Positions 25,550 to 36,200 of a stretch of DNA of 64,000 bases are shown piece after piece. Below the pieces are notes generated by a model. It was not told the origin of the DNA. It made no database searches and saw only the letters and a list, made by a program, of their open reading frames with translations. The first letter of the stretch is position 1; every line of letters starts with the position of its first letter. The translations under genes were made by a program, and so were the position numbers. The stretch comes from Gnetum montanum. Its lineage: Eukaryota > Streptophyta > Gnetopsida > Gnetales > Gnetaceae. Location: contig MNCI01004594.1 in assembly GCA_015680685.1 (NCBI GenBank), forward strand, positions 493,705 through 557,704. Reading direction: 5' to 3'.

Positions 25550-27166
25550 TGTGCTACATAGTTAAAATCAAATTTTGTTGTTATTGCTTTCCATTGGGCA
25601 TCCTGCTACTTTCATATAGGTTGTTCGTGATAGCCCGAAGTCCATTGCTTTTTCATATGATGTTTACTTGGCTATGGAATAGGTAGTGTCTCCACTTTTT
25701 TAGTGTGAACACTAGGGAGAGACAACTCCTTTCCACTTCGTTATATTTGGCTTCGTATGCGATTAATGCATGGCTCAAGTAATAGACTGGGATTTCAGAG
25801 CCATCTTCTCTTTTTTGGCATAACAGTGGTGCAATAGATGTGTCCAAAGTAGCAAGGTAGATGTAGAAAATCTTATCCCTCTATGGTGGGTAAACAATCA
25901 GGAGATGCAGAAGCTCTTTCTTTAGGTCATCGAAGGCTTGTTGACACTATGTTGTCCACTCGAAGTTAACTCCTTTCTTTAGTAAGTGTTGCATGGGGTG
26001 TAAATTGTTAGTCAACCTTGCTATAAACCTTCTGATGAACTGTATTCTACCTTGTAACCCATGCAATTCTTTAAGGTTAGTAGGGGGTGCTAGGTTAATG
26101 TGGCCTTAACTTTGTCAGGGTCCACCCATATTCCAGCCTCCAATACTACAAACCCTAGCATGCGTTTGATTTTTACGCTGAAAACACACTTCTTCGAATT
26201 AAGGCGCAAGTCATTCTTGTGATAATGCTTGAGGACTACGTCTAGATCAGTGGGATGATCAGTAGCTATCTTAAACTTAACCACTATGTCATCCACATAA
26301 TTGTTTAGTCTTTCTAGGAGGTAGTCGCTGAATATGTAGGTCATGGCTCATTGATAAGTTGCTCTAGCATTCTTTAGACCAAAGGAAATCGTGGTGTAGC
26401 AAAAGGTATCCCAAGGGGTCATAAATGTAGTTGTCAACTAATGCTATTGATTTATGCAAATTTGGTTGTAACCGAAGTACCCATCCATAAAGGATAATAA
26501 CGCATGACCAACCATGATGTCTATAAGTTGGTCAATACTTGGCAATGGGAAATCATCTTTAATCGTTGCTTTGTTTAGATCCTGGAAGTCTATATAGATT
26601 CATATACCTCCTATTTTCTTAGAGGCTACAATGATGTTTGATACCCATTCCAACTAATCGACCGCGCGAATGAGACCTTCTTGGTATAGCTTAGTAATCT
26701 TCTCACATACAACTAGTGTGATTTCTAGTTTAATTTTTCGAGCCTTTTGTTTGATCGATTTGACACATGGGTCCAATACAATGTTATGTTGTATTAATCG
26801 TAGGTCTAAGCCTGGCATGTCATTGTAAGACCATGCGAATACTTTGATGTTGTCTTGAAGGACTCTAGATACATCCTTTTGCATTTGTTCATCTAGGAGG
26901 GAACTTAGTTTTAGTGTTTTTATTTCCCCCTTGGATGGCGTTACTGGTATTTTGATGAGAGTGTCCTTGATCACATCCCTGGCCTCTAAGTCTAAGGCTT
27001 GTACCAAATGTTTGGGCCAATCTAGAGACGTTTCCAAGGATGCTACAGTGTTATCGGTAAATGAATCCCAGTATATCGACTCTTTCGGATATCTCGCAAG
27101 CTTGCCATGAGGACCTGTCAAGGTTAAAAGCGAGTGTAGATCATGCTGCAAGGCCATCTTATTCAA
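25550..27166 (-). pseudogene. B1 reverse transcriptase and RNase H, broken
   Basis: Minus strand, in order: linker with FAWSYNDMPGLD (26654-27166, open for 170 codons), RT fingers with LYQEGLIRAVD, FPLPSIDQLID and DGYFGYNQI, active site YVDDIVVK (near 26290), LGFVVLEAGI, then RNase H with PVYYLSHAL and KWRHYLFHSQV (25653-25847). It makes DNA from element RNA. Frame changes and stops separate the pieces (e.g. just after 26654 and around 26345). Upstream, ttattatggcag/gttg on the minus strand (about 27170-27185) looks like a splice acceptor, as expected if RT is reached by splicing from gag-protease, a feature reported for Ogre elements. Confidence 0.85.
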
Positions 27167-27295
27167 CCTGCCATAATAAGAGAAGCTTGGTCAAGTGATA
27201 CCTGTTTGTAGCCATAGTGCATAATAATGAATACTTGCAAAGCAATAATGAAACATGCAATGATCGTCAAATATTCGGCCAAGTTTGCAAGTTAC

Positions 27296-27727
27296 CAGTT
27301 TAAGGTCTTGGTGGACCGTGAGTGGGTTTGAACATATAAGCGATATTGACTTTGCCAGTTTAAGGTCATGGTAGACCATTAACAGGTGGAGTTCAGAAAC
27401 TAAGGCTAGTAGTTTAAGGTCCTTGCGAACCATTAACAGTTTGTAAAGGTAAAGTTACTAGTTTAAGGTCTTTGCGGACCGCTGATGAGTAGATTTTATG
27501 AAATTTCACTAGTTTAAGGTCTTTGTGGACCGTGATGTGTACTATTGCAAAATGTCACTAGTTTAAGGTCTTTGCGGACCGTTATGTGTGGACTTTGTAA
27601 AGTGTCACTAGTTTAAGGTCTTTGCGAACCGTTATGTGTGGACTTTGTAAACTGTCACTAGTTTAAGGTCTTTGTGGACCATGATAGGTAGCGCAGGCTT
27701 CGTAAAGGTAAATTGCTGATTTAAGGT
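27296..27727. repeat. Tandem hairpin array 2 of B1 (between pol and antisense gene)
   Basis: Eight units of the type 'ctagtttaaggtctttgcggaccg', 51-58 bp apart, the later ones regular at 51 bp. The core GGTC-N6-GACC is a short perfect inverted repeat in most units. The array ends about 140 bp before the TATA box of the antisense gene. Confidence 0.85.
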
Positions 27728-27867
27728 GGGACGAAATTTTTGGTTGAGCCCCACCTACAAAAAATGGTGCTATGCAGAGCGAAATTGTGACATGAAAGTG
27801 TTACGCTATACGTGCATCCCACATTACTCGGGGTGCAAAAATGGCAAGTTCTTTTCACGACGTCAGC

Positions 27868-27877
27868 TATAAATAGG
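27868..27877 (+). promoter_or_regulatory. TATA box of the antisense gene
   Basis: ctataaatag is a textbook plant TATA box. It sits 119 bp upstream of the ATG at 27996 and about 140 bp after hairpin array 2, facing away from pol. The first ATG downstream (27970) meets a stop at once, so 27996 is the more likely start, though translation might be dampened by the short upstream frame. Confidence 0.6.
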
Positions 27878-27995
27878 GATTTACCCCTAGTAAACTTATC
27901 ATTTCCATTGTCAGAGTGTAGAGCCCACATCTAGAGCGTAGTGTGATCGTGCCAAGAGAAAGAAAAACGATGTAGTGTAGCAGCTAACAGCATTC

Positions 27996-28127
27996 ATGAG
28001 TGAAGCAATGGCACCTAAAGGCGAACATAAACACCAAGGACTCACTAAGGTGGACAAAGTCAAGGACACTTTGGGGCGCATGACCCAGGCAAGCGTTGAA
28101 GTGCACGAAGAGACTCCATCTACTTAG
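27996..28127 (+). pseudogene. Antisense gene exon 1 (start)
   Basis: The ATG at 27996 opens 43 codons rich in Lys, Glu and Thr and reaches a TAG that may be a mutated CAG or AAG; coding-like sequence (KVVAPPL) continues for nine codons. No clear donor is seen. The next coding block is 800 bp away. Confidence 0.45.
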
Positions 28128-28951
28128 AAAGTTGTTGCACCGCCTTTGTTTTTTTAGACTTCTACAATTGTTATTGTTGAAATCCGCATCATTTGCCATT
28201 ATTTTGGTCACCATTTTGGCTGCTACACTGCTGCTGTTGCTGGTTGGCCACAGCGGCTGTACGAATGTTATACTATAGCTAAATTTGGTATCACCTTAGC
28301 CACCATTGTTGCGACTACCTTGTCATGGGGGTTTGGACGAGTCTTGACAGCTTAGCGCATGGCTAGTGTAGCACACCGCTCTCAAGAGGGTTTGGCCATC
28401 TATGCGATTTGATAGATGAGATGCGTGTACAGTGTGAATTATCTTCTACGGCCAAATTATGGTTGGGATGACTGTAGCACAGTGAATTCTTACTTGTCTA
28501 CACTTAGTTTTTTTATTGTGGTATGCTTGTATGTCATGAGGTGTTTAGGTTCCTCACCTTGCTATGTTGTTGAATCTGCAATATCGCTACATTGCTTAAT
28601 TTGTTTTTTTGTTGAGTTTGCCATTTTGCTACGCTTGTCATAGTGATATGTTGATTACATTGTTGTATGGTTGCATGTCTGCCTGTTCCTATACGTTTGC
28701 TACATTACATGTCATCTGAGTGTTGTTGTACTATGTGAAGTTTGATGACCATGCTACACTGCGAGGCTTGCTTTGTTATTGTTTGCTTGTATTGTGTTTT
28801 TCGTCTTCTTTTTTAACATTTTTGTGACTGCAAGATTATGCTACACTACATACAATGAAAATGCTATGCTATATGTAATCAGAGGGTTACACTATGCTAC
28901 ATGTAAACTTTTCTTGTACATACTGCTAATGTCTAGTTCTTCATTGTGCAG

Positions 28952-29397
28952 GGTCATGTTGAAACCCATTTTGATTATCTTGGAGATTGTAGGAGTCATG
29001 TGTTGCCTTAGCGCACCAGTGGCTAATGTCCCTCCTCCTCATGCACATGTGGAGCAACAGGTGGTCTAGTTCCAAGAGGGTGCATGGGACTTCCTACAGT
29101 TCCTCCTCTAGCACTTTAATGTGATATTTTGGTCACACTTGTTGGTGGAGACAGTAGCCACAATCACAAAAACCCTGTTGCCTAGGGAAAATCAAGGTAT
29201 TCTAAAATTTTTAACTGATGGGTCAATCGGGGGTGAGCAAGCAAAGGGTTCCAACCAACATCCAAAAATCCTAAGACACTTAAGTTGGATTTGAGAAATG
29301 CCTGAGTATAAGTGCTATCACTTATACAACATGTTGTTTGTTGCCTGTCACATGGGCACCTACTTTCAGAGCCCACCTGGAACCATTTACTACGCCG
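28952..29397 (+). pseudogene. Antisense gene exon 2
   Basis: It follows an acceptor-like ttcattgtgcag. It is one frame of 148 codons with three stops, with segments such as GAWDFLQFL, LVETVATITKTLLPRENQG and HLYNMLFVACHMGTYFQSP, ending at a near-perfect donor G|GTGAGTGAG. The aromatic-rich, folded-protein look is unlike the surrounding non-coding DNA. Confidence 0.55.
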
Positions 29398-29473
29398 GTG
29401 AGTGAGTTCTATACGAAGGTATTTTTTCATTGTGTAATTGATGCTACACTAGACACAGGTGTTAACAGTGTAG

Positions 29474-29774
29474 ATGTGCATTTTTTATGGGGTGACTAGG
29501 TTTTTTATTGACAAAAGTAATCTCCATGGTGACACAGACATCTTGGCATTGGCACAAATGGCCCTACAAGAGTTTTCCTCCACTGGGAATGTGCACATTG
29601 GCATAATAGGCCAATTTGGGGGTATGTTTAAAACCTATCCAACTTGGTATTTCCAATTTTATGGGAAGTGTAAAGAAGCTGGTTGGCTAGATAGGGAATG
29701 GGCATCCCTCAGGCCACTCACCGTCGAAGACATGTTGGTGGATCTTCCACCATTTTCCATGTCATTTAAATATG
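29474..29774 (+). pseudogene. Antisense gene exon 3
   Basis: It is open for 100 codons without a stop, with segments DILALAQMALQEFSS, GIIGQFGGMF, YPTWYFQFYGKCKEAGW and PLTVEDMLVDLPPF. It ends at G|GTACAC. The join to exon 2 does not keep phase as the sequence stands, so an indel or a different splice site is needed there. The join to exon 4 is in frame. Confidence 0.65.
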
Positions 29775-29884
29775 GTACACTAAAGTTTGTATTCTTTGTT
29801 ACATGTTTAAGTGATGTTAACCTTTTGCTAACCCTCTTTTTTCTATTTTATTTTTGTTTTTCATTTTTTTGTAAATCGTTTTAG

Positions 29885-30933
29885 TAGTAAAGAAATCCCA
29901 GGAGGTGACTATCATTGCCTCTGGGTGCAACGAAACCAACATCTTTTTTAAGTATAGGGAGGTGGAGGAGACCCACTGCTGGCTCTACAATGGGGCCCCA
30001 ACCATGCTGGTCCATAACCTTTAGGAGGCTAGGCTTATGAACTTAATTTTGGTTGTTAACCCGAGCATCCCGCCTATCGAGATACTTTCCCTAGCTAACT
30101 CCTTCTCCAAAAAGACAGACCGCTTTTGCACATGTGTTCATAGTGTCCATGTAGTATTTGATTTCAATGATCAATTATTCGTAGATCTTTTCGACATTTC
30201 TTCTATTGTCTCCCCGTGGGAGAAAAATCCAAGAAATATGCACATAATCAGGAGGACATCGAAGAGTGGCTAGGAGCTGCAAAGGACCAAAAGGGAATCT
30301 ATATGGGGAAAGCCAGGCTATGGATGGCCAAAACAGTTTACCCTATCTTTCGTTCCCATGCCTTCCCCAAGCTGCTATCCCAAGGAAAAATCATTGAGAT
30401 TGAGCAAGCTCAAATAATGAGGGATGTCATGGAGGAGGGAACCTATTACAACTGGGTCAAGCACCTTTGCAAAGGCATGCAAGCTGAAATAGTCAAGCTT
30501 TGCAGGAAGCTTGAGTCCCGTTTCAACGTGCACCATGTCTTTTTCATAGCCTTCTTACGGCGTTTTGTAGAATTCTTGGTAGTCCATAAGAATGGGGTCT
30601 GGGTACTACAAGATCATAACTAGATTTCCAAACCATGGATTTACCAAGTCTTCCATACAACCTGATCTCAGGATCCCCTGGAAGCTATCGGGGAATCGTT
30701 CTCGATGATAACCAAGGATCGGGTGGCACACAACTTTTAGGCCAAGGACAGCGTGGGAGAGGCATCTCCCATTACCACCGGTAGTGTGATAAAGAGGGAA
30801 TGCCTCATTATAGAGACGATGATGACTAAGCTACAACGCAAGAGGTCCTGCCCTGCCGACAAGACCCCCTGTACTAATGAAGAGAGGGGTAAGAAGCTGT
30901 GACTCAAACTTCGTAGAGTGCAACTGTCGATTG
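29885..30933 (+). pseudogene. Antisense gene exon 4
   Basis: It starts after a T-rich tract and AG at 29883-29884, and continues exon 3 in frame. It has about 350 codons with one frame change near 30235. Segments include CNETNIFFKYREVEETHCW, EDIEEWLGAAKDQKG, ARLWMAKTVYPIFRSHAF and HVFFIAFLRRFVEFL, then a basic end (KLQRKRSCPADK). Stops at the HNL, QDHN, HTT, HNF and KKL positions are TAG or TGA. The donor is ttg|GTAATT. Confidence 0.65.
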
Positions 30934-31067
30934 GTAATTTTTTCTTTTTCTTTTTTTTTTGTTTATTTGCCAATGTTTGCTACATTGTATTACGCTAGGT
31001 AGCATTGCACAGCATAGCATCTACTTCAGGTTGATATAATCAACTTACTATGACTATGCTCTATCAG

Positions 31068-31510
31068 TAGAGGAAGAAGAAGAAGAAGAGGGAGAAGAGG
31101 TGGTGGCCCCTACAACAAGGGCTACTTGCAAAAATGAAGAGGTTCTAGCTACAAAGGAGAGGGCCCCTACCAATGAAGAAGGGACCCCTACTACAGAAGA
31201 AAGGGCATCGGCTAGTCAGGAGGAGGTCTCCGCCGATGAAGAGGAGGCCCCTGCTGATGAAGAAAAGGGCCTAGCCAATGATGAAGGGGCTCTTGGCAAC
31301 CAAGATGAGGTCCTTGCTAATGACCCTTTTGCATAGAGCAGCTTTGTGCCGAAGGGGCACATGAGCATTGAGGACACTGCTACATTACTAGGTCAGCTAG
31401 AAGGAGAGGGGCTTCATTTGGATGCTAGTGAGTTTGACCACATATTTGACAATTTGCCGATGGGCAACCCCCCCCCCCCCCCCCAACTATCACCCCTGAC
31501 GGTTTGCTGG
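31068..31510 (+). pseudogene. Antisense gene exon 5, acidic repeat segment
   Basis: It follows AG at 31066-31067 and keeps the frame from exon 4. It begins with a Glu run, then 12-15-residue imperfect repeats of the type (A/T)NEE(G)xxTxEERA / ADEEEAP / ANDEGA, then SIEDTATLLGQLEGEGL and EFDHIFDNLP, and runs into a 17-base C tract (31468-31484) coding Pro. The 3' boundary is unclear because the C tract may have slipped. Confidence 0.6.
31468..31484 (+). repeat. 17-base poly-C tract
   Basis: An uninterrupted run of 17 C follows gggcaa. Long C homopolymers are rare in such AT-rich DNA. It lies in the antisense coding frame as a proline run, and its length decides the frame downstream. Confidence 0.95.
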
Positions 31511-31594
31511 GTAGGAGCTTTACACTGTCATTTATGCTATTTATCAGCTCTATTATGGTTCTCTCCACATTAGCTAGCATGTTTTACCGTGCAG

Positions 31595-32767
31595 TTAATA
31601 CCACTGTTGACACCTCCGACCCATCCTCGATCTACCTATGACCATGGATTGAAACCCCTAATAAATTTACTTTCATGGAAGGGGTGGTCGATGACATGAT
31701 CGACCGTTTGAGGTAAGTTGACCCGAAAGTGGGTAAGTTAAAATTCTATGCTAGACACTAGATTGTTGTCACATTCACCATGCTGCTATGACTAATGCAT
31801 TTTTTTTATGTGCGACTGGTAGCCTCTCGTCTCAAGTGGGATCCCAAATGAGTGGTTAAGGTCGACACAATGCCTAAATTTCCATCGAAGGTGACTAAGG
31901 TACCTCGTTGCATATATCACAAGGTAAGCCAATGTGCCTTGTACTCAGCACGCACCTTATGGGAATGCAGGCACATGAACAAAGACCTCTAAAAACGGGT
32001 CCAGAGGCTTGAGAAGGAGAAGGCCAACCTGACCGCCGAGGTGGGAGATCTCCATTTCAGGAATGAATTCCTGTTGGCCCAAGATACCAATGATGGAAGT
32101 TGGCGCACGACCATCATTGACTATGTAAGGTATTGGATGGCCATGCGGTGCAATAATGAGGCCACCCATGAAATAATAAAGAAGCACATGCAAATGGACC
32201 TATTAGCCTAGAAGAACCAGGACTGGAAAGATTACAGTGCTAAGGTTTACGAGTGGGGTTAGGCATAGAAAAATCATAAGCATATGTATAAGCTAGAATG
32301 TGACACCTATCGTAACCAATATAGAGATGCCTTAGTCAAGTCGCATACATACGACGTATTTTTCAACATTATTGACACTTCTAGGGCTTACGACAAGTTC
32401 ATGCAACAAGTGACAATGAGTGAATCCCCTGAAAGGGAAGTGACCTTCCCTACGGGTGAGACCACTACTGCCACCTTTTCTCCAAGACCCTAGTTGCTAC
32501 AAGCACTAATTTGGACAATAGGAATTGGGCTAATATCATGAAAAAGGAGATTTTGTAATGCCTGGTGGTAGGCCTAGATTGGATACCCCCTGAAACAAAT
32601 GCAAGGCCATCTCGGGTCAATTACCTTTTGGCATAGCAAAAATTTATTTTGTTTGAGTCTTTATTGTAGCTTTAGCTAACTAGTTCATTTTTTTCATGGT
32701 GTAGGATCCAGGTGAAAACACAAGGCCTAATGAAGCAGGGAACAATGGAGCATGCGAAGGGTCATAG
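31595..32767 (+). pseudogene. Antisense gene exons 6-8, coiled-coil-like end
   Basis: Exon 6 (31595-31712) lies between a pyrimidine-rich acceptor and a perfect AG|GTAAGT donor and reads TFMEGVVDDMIDRL. Exon 7 (from 31823) runs in one frame with five stops to 32493, through RVQRLEKEKANLTAEVGDL (heptad-like) and HKHMYKLECDTYRNQYRDAL, then after a frame change reads NRNWANIMKKEIL and DWIPPETNARPSRVNYLLA. Exon 8 (32705-32767) follows ttttttcatggtgtag and ends at TAG. The long Lys/Glu/Leu-rich stretch suggests a coiled coil for self-association or partner binding; this is inference. Confidence 0.55.
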
Positions 32768-32950
32768 CATAGCAACTGACCATTTTATTTGAATTCAAAG
32801 AATGTTACAAACACTATTCATTTGTGAAAGTAAAGAAAAATGAAATACAAAGAGATTGATTTTGCTTATGTGTTATATGTTGTACTTATTTTTATTTTAT
32901 TTTATTCCTTTTTATTTTTGAGTTGAATTCATTAGGAGCATCTCATTTTA

Positions 32951-33167
32951 GTTTTAGGCCATTTTGAGTTGTAATGATAGTTTAAGGTCATTCCAAGTTG
33001 TCGCTAGTTTTAGGCCATTTCGGACCATTGCTAGTTTTAGGCCATTTCGGGCCATTACTAGTTTTAGGCCATTTCAGGCCATTGGTAGTTTTAAGCCGTT
33101 TCAGGCTATTGGTAATTTTAAGCCATTTTAGGCTGTTGGTTGTTTTAAGCCATTTCAGGCTATTGGA
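32951..33167. repeat. Tandem hairpin array 3 of B1 (between antisense gene and protease)
   Basis: About eight units of 27 bp (first unit 29 bp), consensus 'gttttaggccatttcgggccattggta'. The core is GGCC-N6-GGCC in the first units and AGCC-N6-GGCT in later ones, so both sides of the stem change together. Confidence 0.9.
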
Positions 33168-33280
33168 TGATGGTAAGGGAAAATTTTACCAGCTTTAGGC
33201 AAAACAAATGCATAATTAGTGTTAATTGGGTAAGGAGCAGTGGAGTTGTTACGCTACACGAGTAACGATCATCCTCACAA

Positions 33281-36200
33281 CTACTTTTTAACCCATCGCG
33301 GGTTTGGCAATGCATAAATCTGAGAGGCTTTGTTACAGTATTCTTCTACGTCATTGTCTACCACTTGAAAAGGTAATTCAGCCCATGTAGTTTCATTTTC
33401 TGAGCCAGTTTCTTGGGCCAACTCATCCACCAAACAAGTCACTTCGGTGGAGATAGGTACTTCGTTCTCAGAGGTTATGACCTCTAAACCTTGCTCCATA
33501 TCGATGTTATTTATCCCCTAGGTTGCCACATCATCACCATGGATCACCACCTCCCTACCTGCATAAGGTAGATGGATTTCTTGATGTATGGATGAAGAGA
33601 TGATCCTAAGTTGGGCTAACCATGCCCTCCCCAAGATTAGGTTGAACCCAAGCATCTTTTCTACCACGATGAACGTTGCACTTATGGGGAACTGGTCCCC
33701 TACCACAAAGTCAATATGGATAGTGCCTTTCACCACTACCAGTGCTCTGTTGAATGACTTCTGACATGAAATCATCATGGGTTTGATTTGGTCCATCAAA
33801 CCCAGTTTGTCCACTATAGGGAATGGGATGACGTTTGTAGCAGCCCCATCATCAACGTGTACTCTTCGGATCTTGTGTTGGCCAACCCGAATTGTAATGA
33901 ATAGGGGTGCCATCATCGCCTGACCCTTTTCAGGGTCTTCCTTAATGGACTCATCATTAAATGTTAACTAAGATGGTAGTGGTTCTTTAGGCATAGAAGG
34001 AAGCATGATTGCATGGATCGCCTTCTCCTCTACTGGCATGTTTTCGTCAACTGGTATAGACATTAACATGCGAACCAAAGACTTGCGGTGTGTGGTGGAA
34101 GTCATTACCAGGTTGTACAGGCTCAAGGTTGTGTTCTTTTGTTTTAGAGCATGTTTAACCTGAGTAAGAGAATTTAGGAGATCTTGTCCACCTTCCTATT
34201 GTTTACAGCCCTTCTCTTCCTCTATTCGTCCTAGTAGACAAATTTCCCGAGGAGGAGTCGTTTCGGGTTTGGGGTTGGACCCTTTTGGGTGGAGTGGCAA
34301 TGATCACGTGCACGTAGTGGTGTTAACTTTTGGTGATGAGGTAAGCATAGATGCAAAGGATGAAGGGGTAGGGTTAGAAGGACTTGGAGCAATACACTCC
34401 TTGGCCGTTTCATCCGTGAAATGCTCTTCCCATTTCCTAGAATGGGAAGGGTGCAATATCATCTTATGTTGGTTTTCTGAGATGGGGGCAGTTGAGTGTT
34501 TTGGCCCCCTAATGACAAATGGTTTTTGTGGCATTAATGCAGGTAGTGGTGTAGTTTTGAATGTGAAGGATGCAAGGACAGATGTCCGAGGAGTAACCTT
34601 AAGGATGAATGGTTGTTGCGGTGTCTTCGTTGTCGTTGTTAGTGTGGCTACACTACGTTGAGGTACACGAACCACAAATGCTTACTGTGGCAGTTCCAAA
34701 TTACCATCTATGCCAATCGTGTTGATGATGTACCCCATGTCATTAGCGTTGAGGGGGTCCTTGTAAACATGCATGAATTGATTTTTGGGGTAGACAAGGT
34801 TGCTTTCATCCAGCACCAACTTCCCTTAATCAATCATCCATTGTATGTCATGTTTTAAGGCTAAACAGTAATCCATGTCATGACCACAAAGTTGGTGGTA
34901 GTCACAAAACTGCTCTAGCCTAAAGTTCTTAGGAATTGGAGGCTTTTTGGGCATACCCAAGGAGGGGTTCCTAAGGAGTTTGTAGTACCACTGATGCCAT
35001 TTAGTTGCCTCCTCTGACATTTGCTTATGTTGGATGTACCCAACCCCCAACAAGTACTTTAGAAGTTCTGAAGGCTTGACAGGTAGAGGCATGTATTTGG
35101 AGCGATCTTTAAGCTCAAAGTTGGGTTTAGCCAGGATTGATGCCTCTAGTGCTGATGTGGAGGATTAGGTAGCATTACTTGGGCTAGGCACGAGGTTAGT
35201 TGACGTTGTTCCTGCTTTCTTGTTATTGTTGCTATTGGGCTTGGCTTCGTTGGCCACAGCGGCCACCATGGCCGTTGCGACTTTGCCCTTTTCTTTGTCT
35301 TTTTTAATGTACGCATTTTTATATGCAATTTAGACTAGATCCTTACTGGATTTGGTTACATCTTGGATGCTTTTTGTCTGGGCAAAAGCTTGATTGAGGG
35401 AGTATGGGACTAGGTAATACAGCTTGGATTTGATAAAATCATTTACCACCCCCTTGAATATGGCCAGCAAATGGACCTCCACGATAGGCTCACGGATCTC
35501 ATTCAAGGTGGTGCTCCACTACTATATAAACTGTTACACAGACTCTAGAGGGTCTTACTTAACATCCATTAACTGATCCAGCATGACTTCGGGCTTCAAG
35601 TTATACTTGAAACGGGTCATGAACTAGGTCAACAACTCCTCCAATGTCAAGATGGAGGAGCGTCGGAGCACGCGATACCAGTCTAAAGCTTTACTTGTTA
35701 GGGACATAGCAAAGATGCAAATAATGGTGTGCATCCATTTTTGTAGCAACAAAGACTCGAATCTAAATGCGACTAAATGCACGTTAGGATTGCCCTCCTC
35801 ATTTTATTTTGTGAATTGGGGGAGTGGCATCCTAGGAGGTAACGTAAGCGTGGGAACCGTTGGGCTGATGGATCGTCATGGTAGAAATCCATGACCTGCA
35901 CCGTGTTAGAATCAATGGATTTGAGGCATTTAACCTCTTCAATAAGGGTCTAGATAAGTTGAAATGCTTGATCCAGACTCAGAGACAATGTAGACGATTG
36001 TGGGGTTGTAGGGGCAACCATCATTTGTGACATAGTAAGGGCAACAACATGGCTCATAGTGGGGGTCTTTGGGGCTAGGGTATTATTTGTGAGGTCCACC
36101 AGCCAGTGGGTGGTGCTGCTGGAGTGGCTGCTGCTGGTGGTGCTGCATGGTTAGTCATTTGCATGACCGATGGAATGAGCCATAGTCCCACAGTTGGTTG

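Larger units (their letters stand above)
27996..32767 (+). pseudogene. Multi-exon antisense gene inside B1, unknown function, decayed
   Basis: This is a gene-like unit on the strand opposite to gag-pol. Exon-like blocks: 27996-28127, 28952-29397, 29474-29774, 29885-30933, 31068-about 31510, 31595-31712, 31823-about 32620 and 32705-32767. The introns at 29775-29884 and 30934-31067 begin GT, end AG and keep the frame (phase 1) across the join. Strong donors are gccG|GTGAGT at 29398 and gAG|GTAAGT at 31713; a strong acceptor is ttttaccgtgcAG at 31594. The product would be about 1,100 residues: a basic start, a Trp- and Gly-rich middle, an acidic Glu/Ala/Asp/Thr stretch (31068-31330), then a Lys/Glu-rich part likely to be a coiled coil (31960-32490). 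I do not recognise the family. Stops (mostly TAG) and frame changes near 30235 and 32490 show it is dead. Antisense frames have been reported in other Tat-branch elements. Confidence 0.7.

Noticed and set aside
26090-27166. B1 pol as a functional enzyme source
   Set aside because: Frame changes and stops separate every domain, including within RT and the integrase core.
32998-33198. 66-codon + strand frame with repeated VLGHFGPLL-type peptide
   Set aside because: It is a translation of the 27-bp array, whose period is a multiple of three; there is no start context or conserved partner.
34269-34661. 130-codon + strand open frame opposite B1 gag
   Set aside because: It mirrors the Pro/Thr-rich linker of gag on the other strand and has no promoter, splice sites or family features.
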